A stretch of DNA of 56,763 bases from Sinorhizobium terangae (GTDB taxonomy: Bacteria > Pseudomonadota > Alphaproteobacteria > Rhizobiales > Rhizobiaceae): assembly GCF_009601505.1 (NCBI RefSeq), contig NZ_WITC01000119.1, positions 1 to 56,763 on the forward strand. Reading direction: 5' to 3'. Made by a program: the position numbers and the translations under genes. The notes beneath the pieces were generated by a model. The model saw only the letters and a list, made by a program, of their open reading frames with translations, did not search any database and had not been told where the DNA came from. This document shows, one piece after another, positions 8,424 through 17,163 of the stretch (the stretch's first letter is position 1; every line of letters starts with the position of its first letter).

Positions 8424-9464
8424 GATGTGAAGATTTCAATCACCTTTTTCTGACCCGGCGATGTGGCGATTGGCGCGAGCTTCGTGCAACAGCGCGCGGG
8501 ATGCATTGCTGATAGCCGCCTGGGAATCCTTGACCCGCGGGTCGCACACGTCGTCTCGTGTTGGCGGTCGAACGTCGTATTGCGCGGGGGTGCTCGAGCT
8601 GAGCGGCGTTCACGGATATTCGACAGAGTGGCGGCATCAAAAACGTGGTCGACCGATACAGGGCGGAGTGGCTATTATCGACCCGGAATTCGTTGAGGAG
8701 GAAATCCGGTCCGGCCGCCTCATGTTTCCTTTTGCGGATATGGCTCCGGTGATCAGCAGCTACCAGTCATTTATCCCCAATCGAAGTCCCCACCATCCCG
8801 CCGGTTCCCGGCTTCGGGACTGGCTGAGGAGAAATGCTGATATTGCGCCAAGTTCCGGCGGGTTCGGGGAGGCGCACAGGCGTCGATGGCTCCGGTCTCC
8901 CGCACCGCAAGTCGATGGCGCCGAACGCGGGGCCGCAGATCATCGCGCGGCACAATCACTTGGGGTGATCGTCTTTCTTCTTTCGTTGGCGGGCGTTCCT
9001 CCGAAAGGATCTAAGCTGCACGCTCCAAGCCCAAGCCAGGCGGCTCGCCTGTAGATCTCCCCAAGAGGCGCGCCTTCCGTGCCGAAATCGCGACCGGCAG
9101 CCGAGAGAGCTGCCAAACTCACTTTTCTCCTGAATTCGGCGAATCGAGAACGTCGCTGCGACGTCGCCAATCGCGTAGTGCGCGTCCTCAGAGCTTTGTG
9201 GAGAGAACGGTCGTGGCCTGCGTGCCGACCGTGGATCCTACAATTTCAAGCCGTCGCCGGGCTTGCGGGTGCAGCGGCGGCGGCGCTTTCAATCCAGATT
9301 GCAGGACCGAAAGCTTGCGCCCCAGGGAGGAAACATAAGGTCGCGTGTTATCCGAAAATTCCAGCGACGCGACTTTTTGCCAGACTGCATCTTCTGGCGC
9401 GAGCAATCCGCGCCGGTCTCGACGAGCCGAACTCGTTCGCGGCTTCCTCCGGCATGTTTTTCTA
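8424..9464. other. Gene-poor stretch between the metallo-hydrolase operon and the T3SS locus
   Basis: This is about 1 kb without a gene I can support, except for a short LysR-type remnant near 8650-8860. Other open frames show no recognisable domain and no credible start. It probably marks the boundary between two acquired segments. Confidence 0.5.
8650..8860 (+). pseudogene. Fragment of a LysR-type regulator (effector-binding domain)
   Basis: A short plus-strand stretch reads GVAIIDPEFVEEEIRSGRLM and continues to SRLRDWL. This matches the C-terminal end of the effector domain of GcvA-like LysR regulators. The N-terminal helix-turn-helix and most of the effector domain are missing, so this is a relic. 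Confidence 0.5.
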
Positions 9465-12400
9465 TTAGGCGGACATACGCCCTATCTGTCGTGCGATGAC
9501 CGAATCCCAATCGACGGGCGTCGCTTCGTGTTCATCGAGGTCGCCAATCTTGATCGGACCGAATTGAAAGCCGCGGGCGAACTTGATCGGATCGTCCAGC
9601 AGCCGTCGCAGGGTTGATTCCATCTCTTTCGTCTGTTTCTTGAAGGCGTTGTTGTCCTTGATGCCCTGGTAGATTGAATAGCCCATCCAGGCAGCGGTGG
9701 AGACCAGATTGGCCATACCGAAGGCCAGCGTCCAACCGCGCGCGAGGGCCAGGGTACCGGCGGATCCCAGCAGACCGATCGTTCCACCAGTCGCCACCCG
9801 GTTGATCAGGTTGCCGATTTGAATTCCCATGTTGATGATGGCTTCCCCGGCAATAATGGTGTCGGCAGCAAGGCCTACCGAAATCAGGCTGATATTGACC
9901 GGGTCGCCCCTCTTCACGTCGGCGATCAGCCAAAGCGCCTCAAGCGGCAGCCAGGCGGAAAAAATAAGGGCATTGGCGACGTTGACGCCGGTCTTGAGCA
10001 GTTCCGCGGAGTCCTGCCGCGCGACCTTCGCCCATTTGCTGAATTTGCTGTCCTTCGTCGACTCTTTGAGCCCATCGCCGACCGCCTGCAGGATGTTCAC
10101 GCCCGTCGAGGCGGCATAGAGGATGAGGGCAGAGAGACCGACGTTGTCCCCCGGCGCGAGATTGAATCCGGCATAGACCGTGCGAGCGCCGTACATGATG
10201 GCGTTGACCGAGCGGACGATGGTGTTCTTGTACTCCGTCAGTGACGTGCCGCTTGGCGCTTCCGTCACCCGTTCGTTCACCACCTTCTTGAGCAATTCAT
10301 CCGTTATCGTCTGGATCTGGCCACCTGGGCGGCCGAGCGACCAAATATAATAGATGATGCTCATCACATTGCCTTTGAAGAGCCCCGCTGCGTCGACATT
10401 GTCGCCGAAGAAGGAACGGCCCATGGAGCTGATAGTATCGCCGAACAGATCTTCGAGATCGGTGTTAGCGCTGGAGAAGGCCGTGGGATCTCCGATGACG
10501 AGATCGGGGGCACGTTCCTTGGCGAGGTCGGTTATCTTGCCCGCCATCTCCTCGACGGTCTTCATGTCGTAACGCCCAAGCACCGAGATACTCCAGCCGT
10601 CTTTCTTGGTTCCGAACAGCTTTTCGGCAATCTGTGAGGAGTTGAGGTTCGGGTGGTCGCCGCGGATCAGGGAATGTGTTCCGCCGCTCGCGATGCCGCG
10701 CCCGGCCAAACCCGCGGCAATAGCAATCATCGCGCCGATTTCCTGCGGCGTATAAGTGTTGATGCTCGTCCTGCGATGGAACTTACCGTCCGCTCCGCGG
10801 TACACGAGATCTTGATTGAGCGTCTTCGGCTGCACCCGCGAGACCAGCGCCCCCGCATCCAGAAGCGCCGTCACCGCCTGTGCGACCGCCTCCCGGTAGT
10901 CGCCAGCGCCCATAGCCGAGCCTTGCGGCGCCTTCAGGCGGAAAGTCAGCCGCTCTAGGTGGCCCGGCAGGTCCCTTGCCGAAATTTCGCCCCTGGCGAA
11001 TTTGTCCCACAGGGACTCCAGGATGGTCAGCACTTCACTGGAAAAGGTCTGTCGAGCAAACGCTCTGTCGTTTTCCCCGCCGAATAGGTTTCCTGCCATG
11101 ATGGAGGTGGCGTCGGAAAACAGGCTCGCTACCCCACCCGGCTCCAGTGCCGGACCGAAGACGATCGCTTGGGGGTCGGTTCGCTTGATGAAGCCGGTGA
11201 GAGTCTCGCCGGCGTTATTGAGGGCGTCGACGTCGTGATCCTTGCGCACGGAAGCATCCCAAGACGCGAGCTTGAAATCCGTCGCCTGGCGGGAGGCTTC
11301 GCCGCGCATGCCGGACGTCACGCCTGACTGGCCGAGATACTCACCGGCGAGCTTGGTGCTCATCACCATTAGAGCGGAGAGTTCGTTCGTGCTCATTGCC
11401 GTGTCGCGCGCCGCGTTCGACGCGAGCGCCGCCCCGTTGAAGAGTATCTTCGCGCCGTCGCGGAGCGCATTGGCCTCCTCGCCGGAAATGCCGTTGCGCT
11501 GCAGGTAGCGATCGATGGCGCCGTCGAGGCCCCGCACGTCGCCGCCGTCCAGTTCTACGAAATCACCCCACAGTTCGCGGAAGAGAGAAGTAAGTTCGGC
11601 TCTGAACGTCTCCTTGCCCGCGCCGGAATAGTTGCTCGCGATAAGGTCGATTGACTCGCCGGCGATCGTTTCGAGACTCGGAATGGGCTTGTCGTCCCGC
11701 GTCAGGTGCTTTTCCGTAAGCAGGCGTCGCATGGAGGCGACGTCATAAATGCCCGACTGGAACAGCGTGGCTAGGTTCGAGACTTCCGGGGTCGCCCGTC
11801 CACTCACCGTGCGGTCGCTGCCGTTGGCGACATCCGCCATCTGCTTCATCAAATCGGAATCGAACAGTCCCGAGCCGAAGACTTCACTGCAGATGAGGCC
11901 GTCTGCAATTGGCGGCGTGACCGTTCCGACCCCCTTGGCGCCGGTGAGACCATCCAGGGCGTCGGCGAGTTCCGGCAGGCGCGGCAATACCTCCTTGTTG
12001 TAGAACTCCTTGTAAGCGGCCTCGATCTTATCCGAATTGGCGGTCACCGTGGCTTCTGGCAGCACCGACATGTAGAAGGCAAGGGCGTTGTTATACTCCT
12101 GCAGGATGGTCTGGATGTCCTTGCCCGACCTCAGGCCATCTTTGAGAATGCCGCCATTGACGAGTTCGCTCTCAAAACTCCTGGTCAGTGTTTCGCGCAG
12201 GTCCTTGACTTCCTCGTCGCGCGTGATGGTGTTGTCGATGATCTTGGCCGGATCCGTCTCCGTTTCAGGAGCCACGCGGTTGCCGGTTGTGAGGATGTGC
12301 TTGAAGCCTTCGAACACCTTTTTTGTAAGCAAGGACTGCACTTCCGGATCGCCCTCAAGAATGGCAATGGCGTTGTTCAGGTCTTTCCAGATCTCATCCT

Positions 12401-12677
12401 GATTGAGCGGCTTTTCGCCGAAACGTTTGGGGAGATCGTCGTAGTGATCGTAATCCTCGCGTGCTTCAAGCAGATCGAGCAGCGTAATCAACTTCTGCTC
12501 CGCGGTGTACTTGTCGGGGTTCAGTGCAACGTCGATACTTTGGAAGTCGCGGTTGTCATCCTTGTAACCCTCGAAAATCCCCCTGTAGATTTCTTTCCGC
12601 AGGCTGGAATTGTTTAGCCGGTCCATCTCATCCCGGATCGGCGATGAAGTGTTCTGGTTGTTAACGCCTTCGACCAT
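9465..12677 (-). CDS. HrpK/HrpF-like type III translocator candidate
   Basis: This very large (1070 aa) Gly-poor, acidic, mainly helical protein has no Sec signal and a polar N-terminus (MVEGVNNQNTSSPIRDEM), as expected of a T3SS substrate. Its C-terminal quarter (about residues 890-1020) holds several hydrophobic stretches, including ALIFSAWLPLEALWLIADV and GWTLAFGMANLVSTAAWMGY. Such late hydrophobic segments are typical of HrpF/NopX/HrpK-type proteins, which are thought to insert in the host membrane and help effector passage. It is the last gene of the sctF-like/sctD/sctV unit, 20 bp after sctV, where HrpK-like genes occur in some rhizobial-type T3SS loci. It is longer than Pseudomonas HrpK or NopX. 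The family call rests on layout and position, so a large effector cannot be excluded. Confidence 0.65.
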   Translation of the reverse strand: MVEGVNNQNTSSPIRDEMDRLNNSSLRKEIYRGIFEGYKDDNRDFQSIDVALNPDKYTAEQKLITLLDLLEAREDYDHYDDLPKRFGEKPLNQDEIWKDLNNAIAILEGDPEVQSLLTKKVFEGFKHILTTGNRVAPETETDPAKIIDNTITRDEEVKDLRETLTRSFESELVNGGILKDGLRSGKDIQTILQEYNNALAFYMSVLPEATVTANSDKIEAAYKEFYNKEVLPRLPELADALDGLTGAKGVGTVTPPIADGLICSEVFGSGLFDSDLMKQMADVANGSDRTVSGRATPEVSNLATLFQSGIYDVASMRRLLTEKHLTRDDKPIPSLETIAGESIDLIASNYSGAGKETFRAELTSLFRELWGDFVELDGGDVRGLDGAIDRYLQRNGISGEEANALRDGAKILFNGAALASNAARDTAMSTNELSALMVMSTKLAGEYLGQSGVTSGMRGEASRQATDFKLASWDASVRKDHDVDALNNAGETLTGFIKRTDPQAIVFGPALEPGGVASLFSDATSIMAGNLFGGENDRAFARQTFSSEVLTILESLWDKFARGEISARDLPGHLERLTFRLKAPQGSAMGAGDYREAVAQAVTALLDAGALVSRVQPKTLNQDLVYRGADGKFHRRTSINTYTPQEIGAMIAIAAGLAGRGIASGGTHSLIRGDHPNLNSSQIAEKLFGTKKDGWSISVLGRYDMKTVEEMAGKITDLAKERAPDLVIGDPTAFSSANTDLEDLFGDTISSMGRSFFGDNVDAAGLFKGNVMSIIYYIWSLGRPGGQIQTITDELLKKVVNERVTEAPSGTSLTEYKNTIVRSVNAIMYGARTVYAGFNLAPGDNVGLSALILYAASTGVNILQAVGDGLKESTKDSKFSKWAKVARQDSAELLKTGVNVANALIFSAWLPLEALWLIADVKRGDPVNISLISVGLAADTIIAGEAIINMGIQIGNLINRVATGGTIGLLGSAGTLALARGWTLAFGMANLVSTAAWMGYSIYQGIKDNNAFKKQTKEMESTLRRLLDDPIKFARGFQFGPIKIGDLDEHEATPVDWDSVIARQIGRMSA

Positions 12678-12697
12678 TTTCCATTCCCTCTTTATTG

Positions 12698-14584
12698 TCA
12701 GGCTCCAACAGCGGCGATCACGTCGCAGGTGATTTCCTCACTGATGTCGTCGGGCGAGAGCACCGGCATACGGCAACCGTGACGGATCAGGAGCGCCTGC
12801 GACAAAAGCCGGATGTCGCTCTCTACGATAGCAACGGGGTCGCGATGCTCGGCATTCGCTGCGGAAAGCTTTTGATCGGCGTCCTTCACCAACCGGCGCA
12901 GGTTCTCGCAGGCCTCGGCCTCCGCTTCCCCCGAGCTTTCTTTGAAGGCGCGCACGCTGCGCTTCCATTCCGGGCCGAGCGTGATGACGGGGAGTAGCCC
13001 TCTTTGGTCCAGAAGGCCGAATGCGATCTGACGGCCGAGCGCCTGTCGCGCGCGCTCCGCCATATCCTCCGGCGCCTGCGTTTGTTGGGAGGTGAGCAGG
13101 GCCTCGAGAAGACCGCGTGGCTGAGACACGGTGACGCCGGAATCGAGCAGGCGGCGCATGACGGCGACGAGCAGCATGGGCGGTACCTGCGCCCGCACAT
13201 CGCTTGCGAGCTTGCCCAGCCTCGGCTCGAGACTCGCGAGCCATTGCGCCGCGTCTTCAACGCTGAAGATCGATCCGATGTGGCGGCGGACGATACGCGC
13301 AATATCGTTGGCAATCTGCTCCGCCGGTCGGCTCGGCGGGCACTGGACGAGACCTGCCGGCACGTTCTCGACCTGGATGTGCATGAGATCATCGCCCATA
13401 CGGGGATCGGCATTGAATGTCGGTACCGTAATAGCCACGCCGACGGCCTTGGCCAAGACGCCGATACGGCCGTCGAGCAGCGTCGCCAGGCCTTCGGCCG
13501 CCAAGCGTGCCATGGTTGCCGCCGAGACTGTTGCGATAATGGGGTCGCCGTACTTTGTCCTGTCGAGGGAAACGGCCGCAGGTTCTTCCGATCCTCGAGC
13601 CGGGCTGCCGGACTGTCTCCGGCGCCACAGTGTGAATGCGAGGAATGCGAGCACGCCGGAGATCGGCCAGAGGACCGCATCCGGGAAGCCGGGCGCGAAA
13701 CTCATCAGCGCGGTCATGGCGGCTGCGACGCCCAATGCACGGGGCTCTCGCACCAGCTGACGGCCGATGTCCGTTCCGAGGCTGGTGCTGCTATCGTCGT
13801 TTACCCGCGTGACGACCGTGCCGGCTGCGATGGCCATCAACATCGACGGGATCTGCGACACCAGCCCGTCGCCGACCGAAAGCAGCGAATAGAGGTGGGC
13901 GGATTCCGAGAAGCTCAAGCCCCGCTGGAAAATGCCGATGGCGAGACCGCCGAGCAGGTTGACAGCAACAATAGCGAGGCCGGCGATGGCGTCGCCCTTG
14001 ACGAAGCGCATGGCACCATCCATGGCACCGAAGAACTGGCTCTCCCGCTCGAGTTGGGCTCGGCGCTTTTGCGCCTTCTCCGCTGTGATGTGGCCGTTGC
14101 GTAGGTCGCTGTCAATGGCGAGTTGTTTCCCGGGCATGGCATCGAGCGTAAAGCGGGCTCCCACCTCGGCAATGCGTTCGGCACCCTTCGTGACGACGAT
14201 GAACTGCACGAGGGCGATGATCAGGAAGACGACCAGTCCGACGAGGACGTTGCCGGCCACGACGAAGGATCCGAAGGTGTGGATGATTTCGCCGGCGTCG
14301 CCTTCCGCCAGCACCAACCGGGTAGTCGAAATGGTCAGCGACAGCCGGAAGACCGTACCGATCAGGATCACGGCGGGGAATGTGGAGATGTCGAGAATGT
14401 TGCGCAGGTAGATCGTCGTTATGAGGACGATGAACGCAAAGGCGAGATTGAAGGCAATCATCGCATCGACGAGTACTGTCGGTAGCGGCACCACCATCAT
14501 GGCGAGGACCAGCGCGAAGAAGACGGCGAATAATATATCCGTTCTGCGCCACACGCCGGAAAGGACCGACGATCCGGCAATCAT
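12698..14584 (-). CDS. rhcV: Type III export-gate protein SctV (RhcV)
   Basis: SctV forms the nonameric export gate of the inner-membrane apparatus and receives substrates from the ATPase. This 628-aa protein has the expected N-terminal membrane half (about residues 15-320), the FHIPEP-family motif region FRLSLTISTTRLVLA, and a cytoplasmic half that begins after the charged WRRRQS segment. The start at 14584 is chosen because its ATG overlaps the TGA of sctD (ATGA). The frame is open further upstream, but that part lies over sctD. Length is close to normal for the family. Confidence 0.95.
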   Translation of the reverse strand: MIAGSSVLSGVWRRTDILFAVFFALVLAMMVVPLPTVLVDAMIAFNLAFAFIVLITTIYLRNILDISTFPAVILIGTVFRLSLTISTTRLVLAEGDAGEIIHTFGSFVVAGNVLVGLVVFLIIALVQFIVVTKGAERIAEVGARFTLDAMPGKQLAIDSDLRNGHITAEKAQKRRAQLERESQFFGAMDGAMRFVKGDAIAGLAIVAVNLLGGLAIGIFQRGLSFSESAHLYSLLSVGDGLVSQIPSMLMAIAAGTVVTRVNDDSSTSLGTDIGRQLVREPRALGVAAAMTALMSFAPGFPDAVLWPISGVLAFLAFTLWRRRQSGSPARGSEEPAAVSLDRTKYGDPIIATVSAATMARLAAEGLATLLDGRIGVLAKAVGVAITVPTFNADPRMGDDLMHIQVENVPAGLVQCPPSRPAEQIANDIARIVRRHIGSIFSVEDAAQWLASLEPRLGKLASDVRAQVPPMLLVAVMRRLLDSGVTVSQPRGLLEALLTSQQTQAPEDMAERARQALGRQIAFGLLDQRGLLPVITLGPEWKRSVRAFKESSGEAEAEACENLRRLVKDADQKLSAANAEHRDPVAIVESDIRLLSQALLIRHGCRMPVLSPDDISEEITCDVIAAVGA

Positions 14585-15582
14585 CGCTCGGTTTCCAGTG
14601 AATCGACATTGGCGAGGTTCAGTTTCAGGCGCGGCTCCGGTTGCTCGAAATTGACGGTATCCCTCTTGCCCCCATGAGCGACTACGAGTAGTCCCGGCCG
14701 GATTTCCTCGATGCGCCATTCCCCCGAGATCGCGTCGCCTTCCCGGTAACGACGTCCATCTCGCCCGACAATGAACTTGACCGGCGAATAGCCCGCCGCC
14801 GCGACGAAGCCCTCGAGTCCGGAGGCAAGTCTGGTCCGATCGACCAAGGGAACGGGACTGCGCCCGCCAATGGAGGACAGGATTGATGCAAGCCGTCTTT
14901 GACTTGCGAGATCGAGGGGGGAAGCGTTTTCTCCGACCAGAATTTCCGTCCCGTCCGGGGTGACCTCCGCCGGCACGTTGAGCCCTGCGAGCCGCATTGC
15001 CTCGCCGAGTTCGGCGGCGATGGAGGTGGCCGTTGGGCGCGGCTCCACCGAGGCTCGGCGGGAGGGCCTTTCCGAAGGGGCTGGAGCCCCTTCGAAAATG
15101 AGGCTGGTGACGAGAAGCAGGGCCGCCAGTGCCAAAAGCCCGGCGGCGGCGTTACGCCGGCGCGAAGAACGCGCAAGTGATGTCGAATTTTGGGGGAGGC
15201 CCTCGATAACGCATTCGACATCCGCAATGTGAATCACCGCGCCATTTGCGAGGATCGCGCGTTTGCCCTGGCGCAGGTCGCGTGTGCCGAGTTTGATGCC
15301 CGCGCCGATTGCCTCGACGGCGGCGCCCGCCTGGTCGCCATCACCCCAGAACTCAAGACGGAACGCCGGCTCAGCCTTCAGGCCAACGACGACGAGATCG
15401 CAGTCCGCACCGCCGCCGACGAAGTGTGTGCCCTTGCCGGGCACAAGTACGCAGGTGCGGCCGCCACGCGTAACCCGCAACGAAGGCTCGCCGGCGATTG
15501 CCCGAGCACCGGCTCGCTGTGCCGGCGAACCCTTTGCAGTCGGCGAAGCGTCGATTGAAGGCAAAGCAGGTCCTGCACGCAT
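14581..15582 (-). CDS. Type III inner-membrane ring protein SctD
   Basis: This 333-aa bitopic protein has a cytoplasmic FHA-like N-terminal domain (about residues 35-130), one membrane segment (LLALAALLLVTSLIF, about residues 150-165) and a periplasmic part ending in a small beta domain (VKFIVGRDGRRYREGD). This is the architecture of SctD/YscD/y4yQ, the outer of the two inner-membrane rings. It lies between the needle-like gene and sctV and is translationally coupled to sctV by an ATGA overlap. It starts 115 bp after the upstream small gene, across a strong hairpin. Sequence identity within this family is low, so the call rests on architecture and context. Confidence 0.85.
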   Translation of the reverse strand: MRAGPALPSIDASPTAKGSPAQRAGARAIAGEPSLRVTRGGRTCVLVPGKGTHFVGGGADCDLVVVGLKAEPAFRLEFWGDGDQAGAAVEAIGAGIKLGTRDLRQGKRAILANGAVIHIADVECVIEGLPQNSTSLARSSRRRNAAAGLLALAALLLVTSLIFEGAPAPSERPSRRASVEPRPTATSIAAELGEAMRLAGLNVPAEVTPDGTEILVGENASPLDLASQRRLASILSSIGGRSPVPLVDRTRLASGLEGFVAAAGYSPVKFIVGRDGRRYREGDAISGEWRIEEIRPGLLVVAHGGKRDTVNFEQPEPRLKLNLANVDSLETER

Positions 15583-15663
15583 GCATCACTCCAATCGTTT
15601 CTGCTGATGGCGCACTCCTCAACTTGGCAGGGCGTTGTGAAGTGAAGAGCGCAATGCGGAGGA

Positions 15664-15688
15664 GGGCGAAGCCGCAGCGGCTTCGCCC
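15664..15688 (-). terminator. Intercistronic hairpin between the needle-like gene and sctD
   Basis: This is a perfect 11-bp inverted repeat, GGGCGAAGCCG/CGGCTTCGCCC, with a 3-base loop, beginning 9 bp after the stop codon of the small gene. There is no U-tract, so it is more likely an RNA-stabilising or attenuating hairpin than a full terminator. It would let the small upstream gene be expressed far more than sctD-sctV. Confidence 0.6.
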
Positions 15689-15697
15689 TAGGCCATA

Positions 15698-15865
15698 TCA
15701 AGCCGGACCGATCTTCTTCGTGGCGTTGGCGACGCCATTGATTTTGGTGATTTCGGTCGCGACCTGTAGGCTCTGTGCGGTTGCTTCGTTCTGCGCAGCC
15801 TTGAAGCTGGAAATTGCAGAACTGATTCCCGCATCCAAGGTAGATGTAGGACTGGTACTAGCCAT
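15698..15865 (-). CDS. Candidate type III needle/pilus subunit (SctF/NopA-like), 55 aa
   Basis: This small gene has an ideal ribosome-binding site (AAGGAGAC, 5 bp before ATG). The product begins MASTSPTSTLDAG and then forms one amphipathic helix (SSAISSFKAAQNEATAQSLQ, on to VATEITKING) with a short basic tail. It has no Cys, Trp, Tyr or signal peptide. Small size, Ser/Thr-rich start, single-helix character, position at the head of the sctD-sctV unit, and a strong hairpin right after the stop fit the abundant needle or pilus subunit (NopA/HrpA-type). Sequence is poorly conserved in this family, so this is inference from context. It could instead be another small secreted helper. Confidence 0.6.
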   Translation of the reverse strand: MASTSPTSTLDAGISSAISSFKAAQNEATAQSLQVATEITKINGVANATKKIGPA

Positions 15866-16153
15866 TTCTTGTCTCCTTGTTGAACGCTACTCAGATTACT
15901 CAAATCGAAGAGACAATCAATTTGTTATTTTGAATATTTTCCGGAGATAAGCCGGCCATTTATGCAATAAATATCTAGCATCTGTTTTATGGATACAGTT
16001 ATGAACGTAGAATCACGACGTTTAACATATTTAGGATCTCCAGGGTCGACTCTCTGGGTTAGTTTTTACTTTTGGATACCCAAGAAAGATCTATCTGAGT
16101 CCGCAAGTCAGTGCTAAGAGCTTCCGGACGGAATACGAAGCGGAGGTACCGTC
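15866..16153. promoter_or_regulatory. Divergent AT-rich control region between the sctF-like and rhcC1 units
   Basis: This 288-bp region separates two divergent T3SS transcription units and is clearly richer in A and T than the flanking genes (for example around 15895-15990 and 16015-16100). It must carry both promoters. I found no match to the rhizobial tts box and no clear HrpL-type box. Its composition would suit control by a nucleoid-associated silencer, but no site can be named. Confidence 0.45.
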
Positions 16154-16708
16154 GTGATAGGCCGCATGTTTCTTGTCGCTACAGCCGTTTGGCTCACACT
16201 CGCATCAACTGCGAGCGCCGATGCTCGAAGTGTCCACCTCAGCGTTATTTCCCAACCTCTGGCTCAGGTTGTCGAAACCCTGTCTTCCATAACGGGTATT
16301 CCGGTGACAGCCGTCGGAACGCTGAGCGGGACAGTCGAGAACTGGAGCGTCTCTGGCAGCGGGGTGGAGGCGTTCATGGCGCTTGGCGAAGCGGCGAACC
16401 TATTCGTTGCTTTCGACGGGAGCCGGATGGTTCTTTCTCCCAAAGGCGAGACGAACACCGTGGTACTGGAGCAGCAGGCAAGAAACTGGAGTGTGGCACG
16501 CAATGCAATTCGGGCACTGTTTCCCATTTACCCCGAAGCGGCGATTCAGCACGACCCCATGAGCGACGTCTTAATTGTCCGCGGTCCGCCGATCTTCGTC
16601 TCCGCCGTCGAGAAGGTGGTTAACCTGTCCACCGAAAAAAAGATTCAAATCTACAAAGGTGGTGTGCGCGAAATCGTAACCGTGCACCGTACCTCAGCGA
16701 CGAACTGA
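16154..16708 (+). CDS. rhcC1: Secretin N-terminal protein RhcC1 (SctC N0/N1 half)
   Basis: This 184-aa exported protein has a Sec signal peptide (cleavage after about residue 23, ASTASADA). It then carries the small periplasmic N-domains found at the front of T3SS secretins: VHLSVISQPLAQVVETLSSI, TAVGTLSGTVENWSVSGSG, and a second domain with DVLIVRGPP. It ends where the secretin barrel domain would begin. In rhizobia the secretin is split into RhcC1 (N-domains) and RhcC2 (pore), so this is the expected RhcC1 form. The start is GTG at 16154, 7 bp after GGAGG. Its TGA overlaps the ATG of the next gene (TGATG). No RhcC2 is present in the window. Confidence 0.88.
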   Translation: MIGRMFLVATAVWLTLASTASADARSVHLSVISQPLAQVVETLSSITGIPVTAVGTLSGTVENWSVSGSGVEAFMALGEAANLFVAFDGSRMVLSPKGETNTVVLEQQARNWSVARNAIRALFPIYPEAAIQHDPMSDVLIVRGPPIFVSAVEKVVNLSTEKKIQIYKGGVREIVTVHRTSATN

Positions 16709-17127
16709 TGCCCAAGGCGTGGCCAACGATCGACGCCGTCGCCATCCGCCAACTCCTTTGGCTGAGGAATGCCCGTGAGGCGAAGCTCGGGCGGCGGCTG
16801 AAGGAATTCGAAGAGCGGTTGCAGCGCATTGCACAGGAGAAAGCCTCTGCGGAAGGCCGGCTAGACGACATTTGCCGTAGGGAGGAGCAGTCGTCACCGA
16901 TGCGTCAGATGGCCCCAGGTAAGCTCGTCACGGGCCGCGACCTGCTCGTTGCGTCCGGCCGGACTGGATTGATCGGTCGAGAGCGCTCCCTGGCTCAGGC
17001 GCGCATTCAAGACCTCAACGCGGAATGCGCGAGGCTTTCTCTGCTGCTGACGGAACTTAGAGACGAGTTGTCACTTGCGCGGCGCAAGGCGGCCCGGATG
17101 GATGCTCTCGTTTCACTGAATCCCTGA
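16708..17127 (+). CDS. SctO-like stalk/coiled-coil protein (YscO/FliJ type)
   Basis: This 139-aa protein is almost entirely two long charged helices (EAKLGRRLKEFEERLQRIAQ, and later ARIQDLNAECARLSLLLTEL) separated by a short linker, the antiparallel coiled coil of SctO/YscO/FliJ. That protein sits in the ATPase hexamer, links it to SctV and escorts chaperones. It is translationally coupled to rhcC1 by a one-base overlap. It is convergent with sctU, whose stop lies only 36 bp away. Placement beside rhcC1 rather than beside the ATPase gene is less usual. Assignment is by structure and context. Confidence 0.75.
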   Translation: MPKAWPTIDAVAIRQLLWLRNAREAKLGRRLKEFEERLQRIAQEKASAEGRLDDICRREEQSSPMRQMAPGKLVTGRDLLVASGRTGLIGRERSLAQARIQDLNAECARLSLLLTELRDELSLARRKAARMDALVSLNP

Positions 17128-17163
17128 GAGACGGCTCCCCTGCTAGCCTTGCTTGCGCGCCGG

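Noticed and set aside
9188..9406. 72-aa minus-strand frame before the T3SS locus
   Set aside because: It has no family resemblance, no good ribosome-binding site and no context.
13004..14104. Plus-strand 366-aa open frame
   Set aside because: It is antisense to sctV, has shadow-like composition and has no recognisable motifs.
16030..16060. Partial dyad around GTCGAC upstream of rhcC1
   Set aside because: The arms are imperfect and no known regulator site matches.
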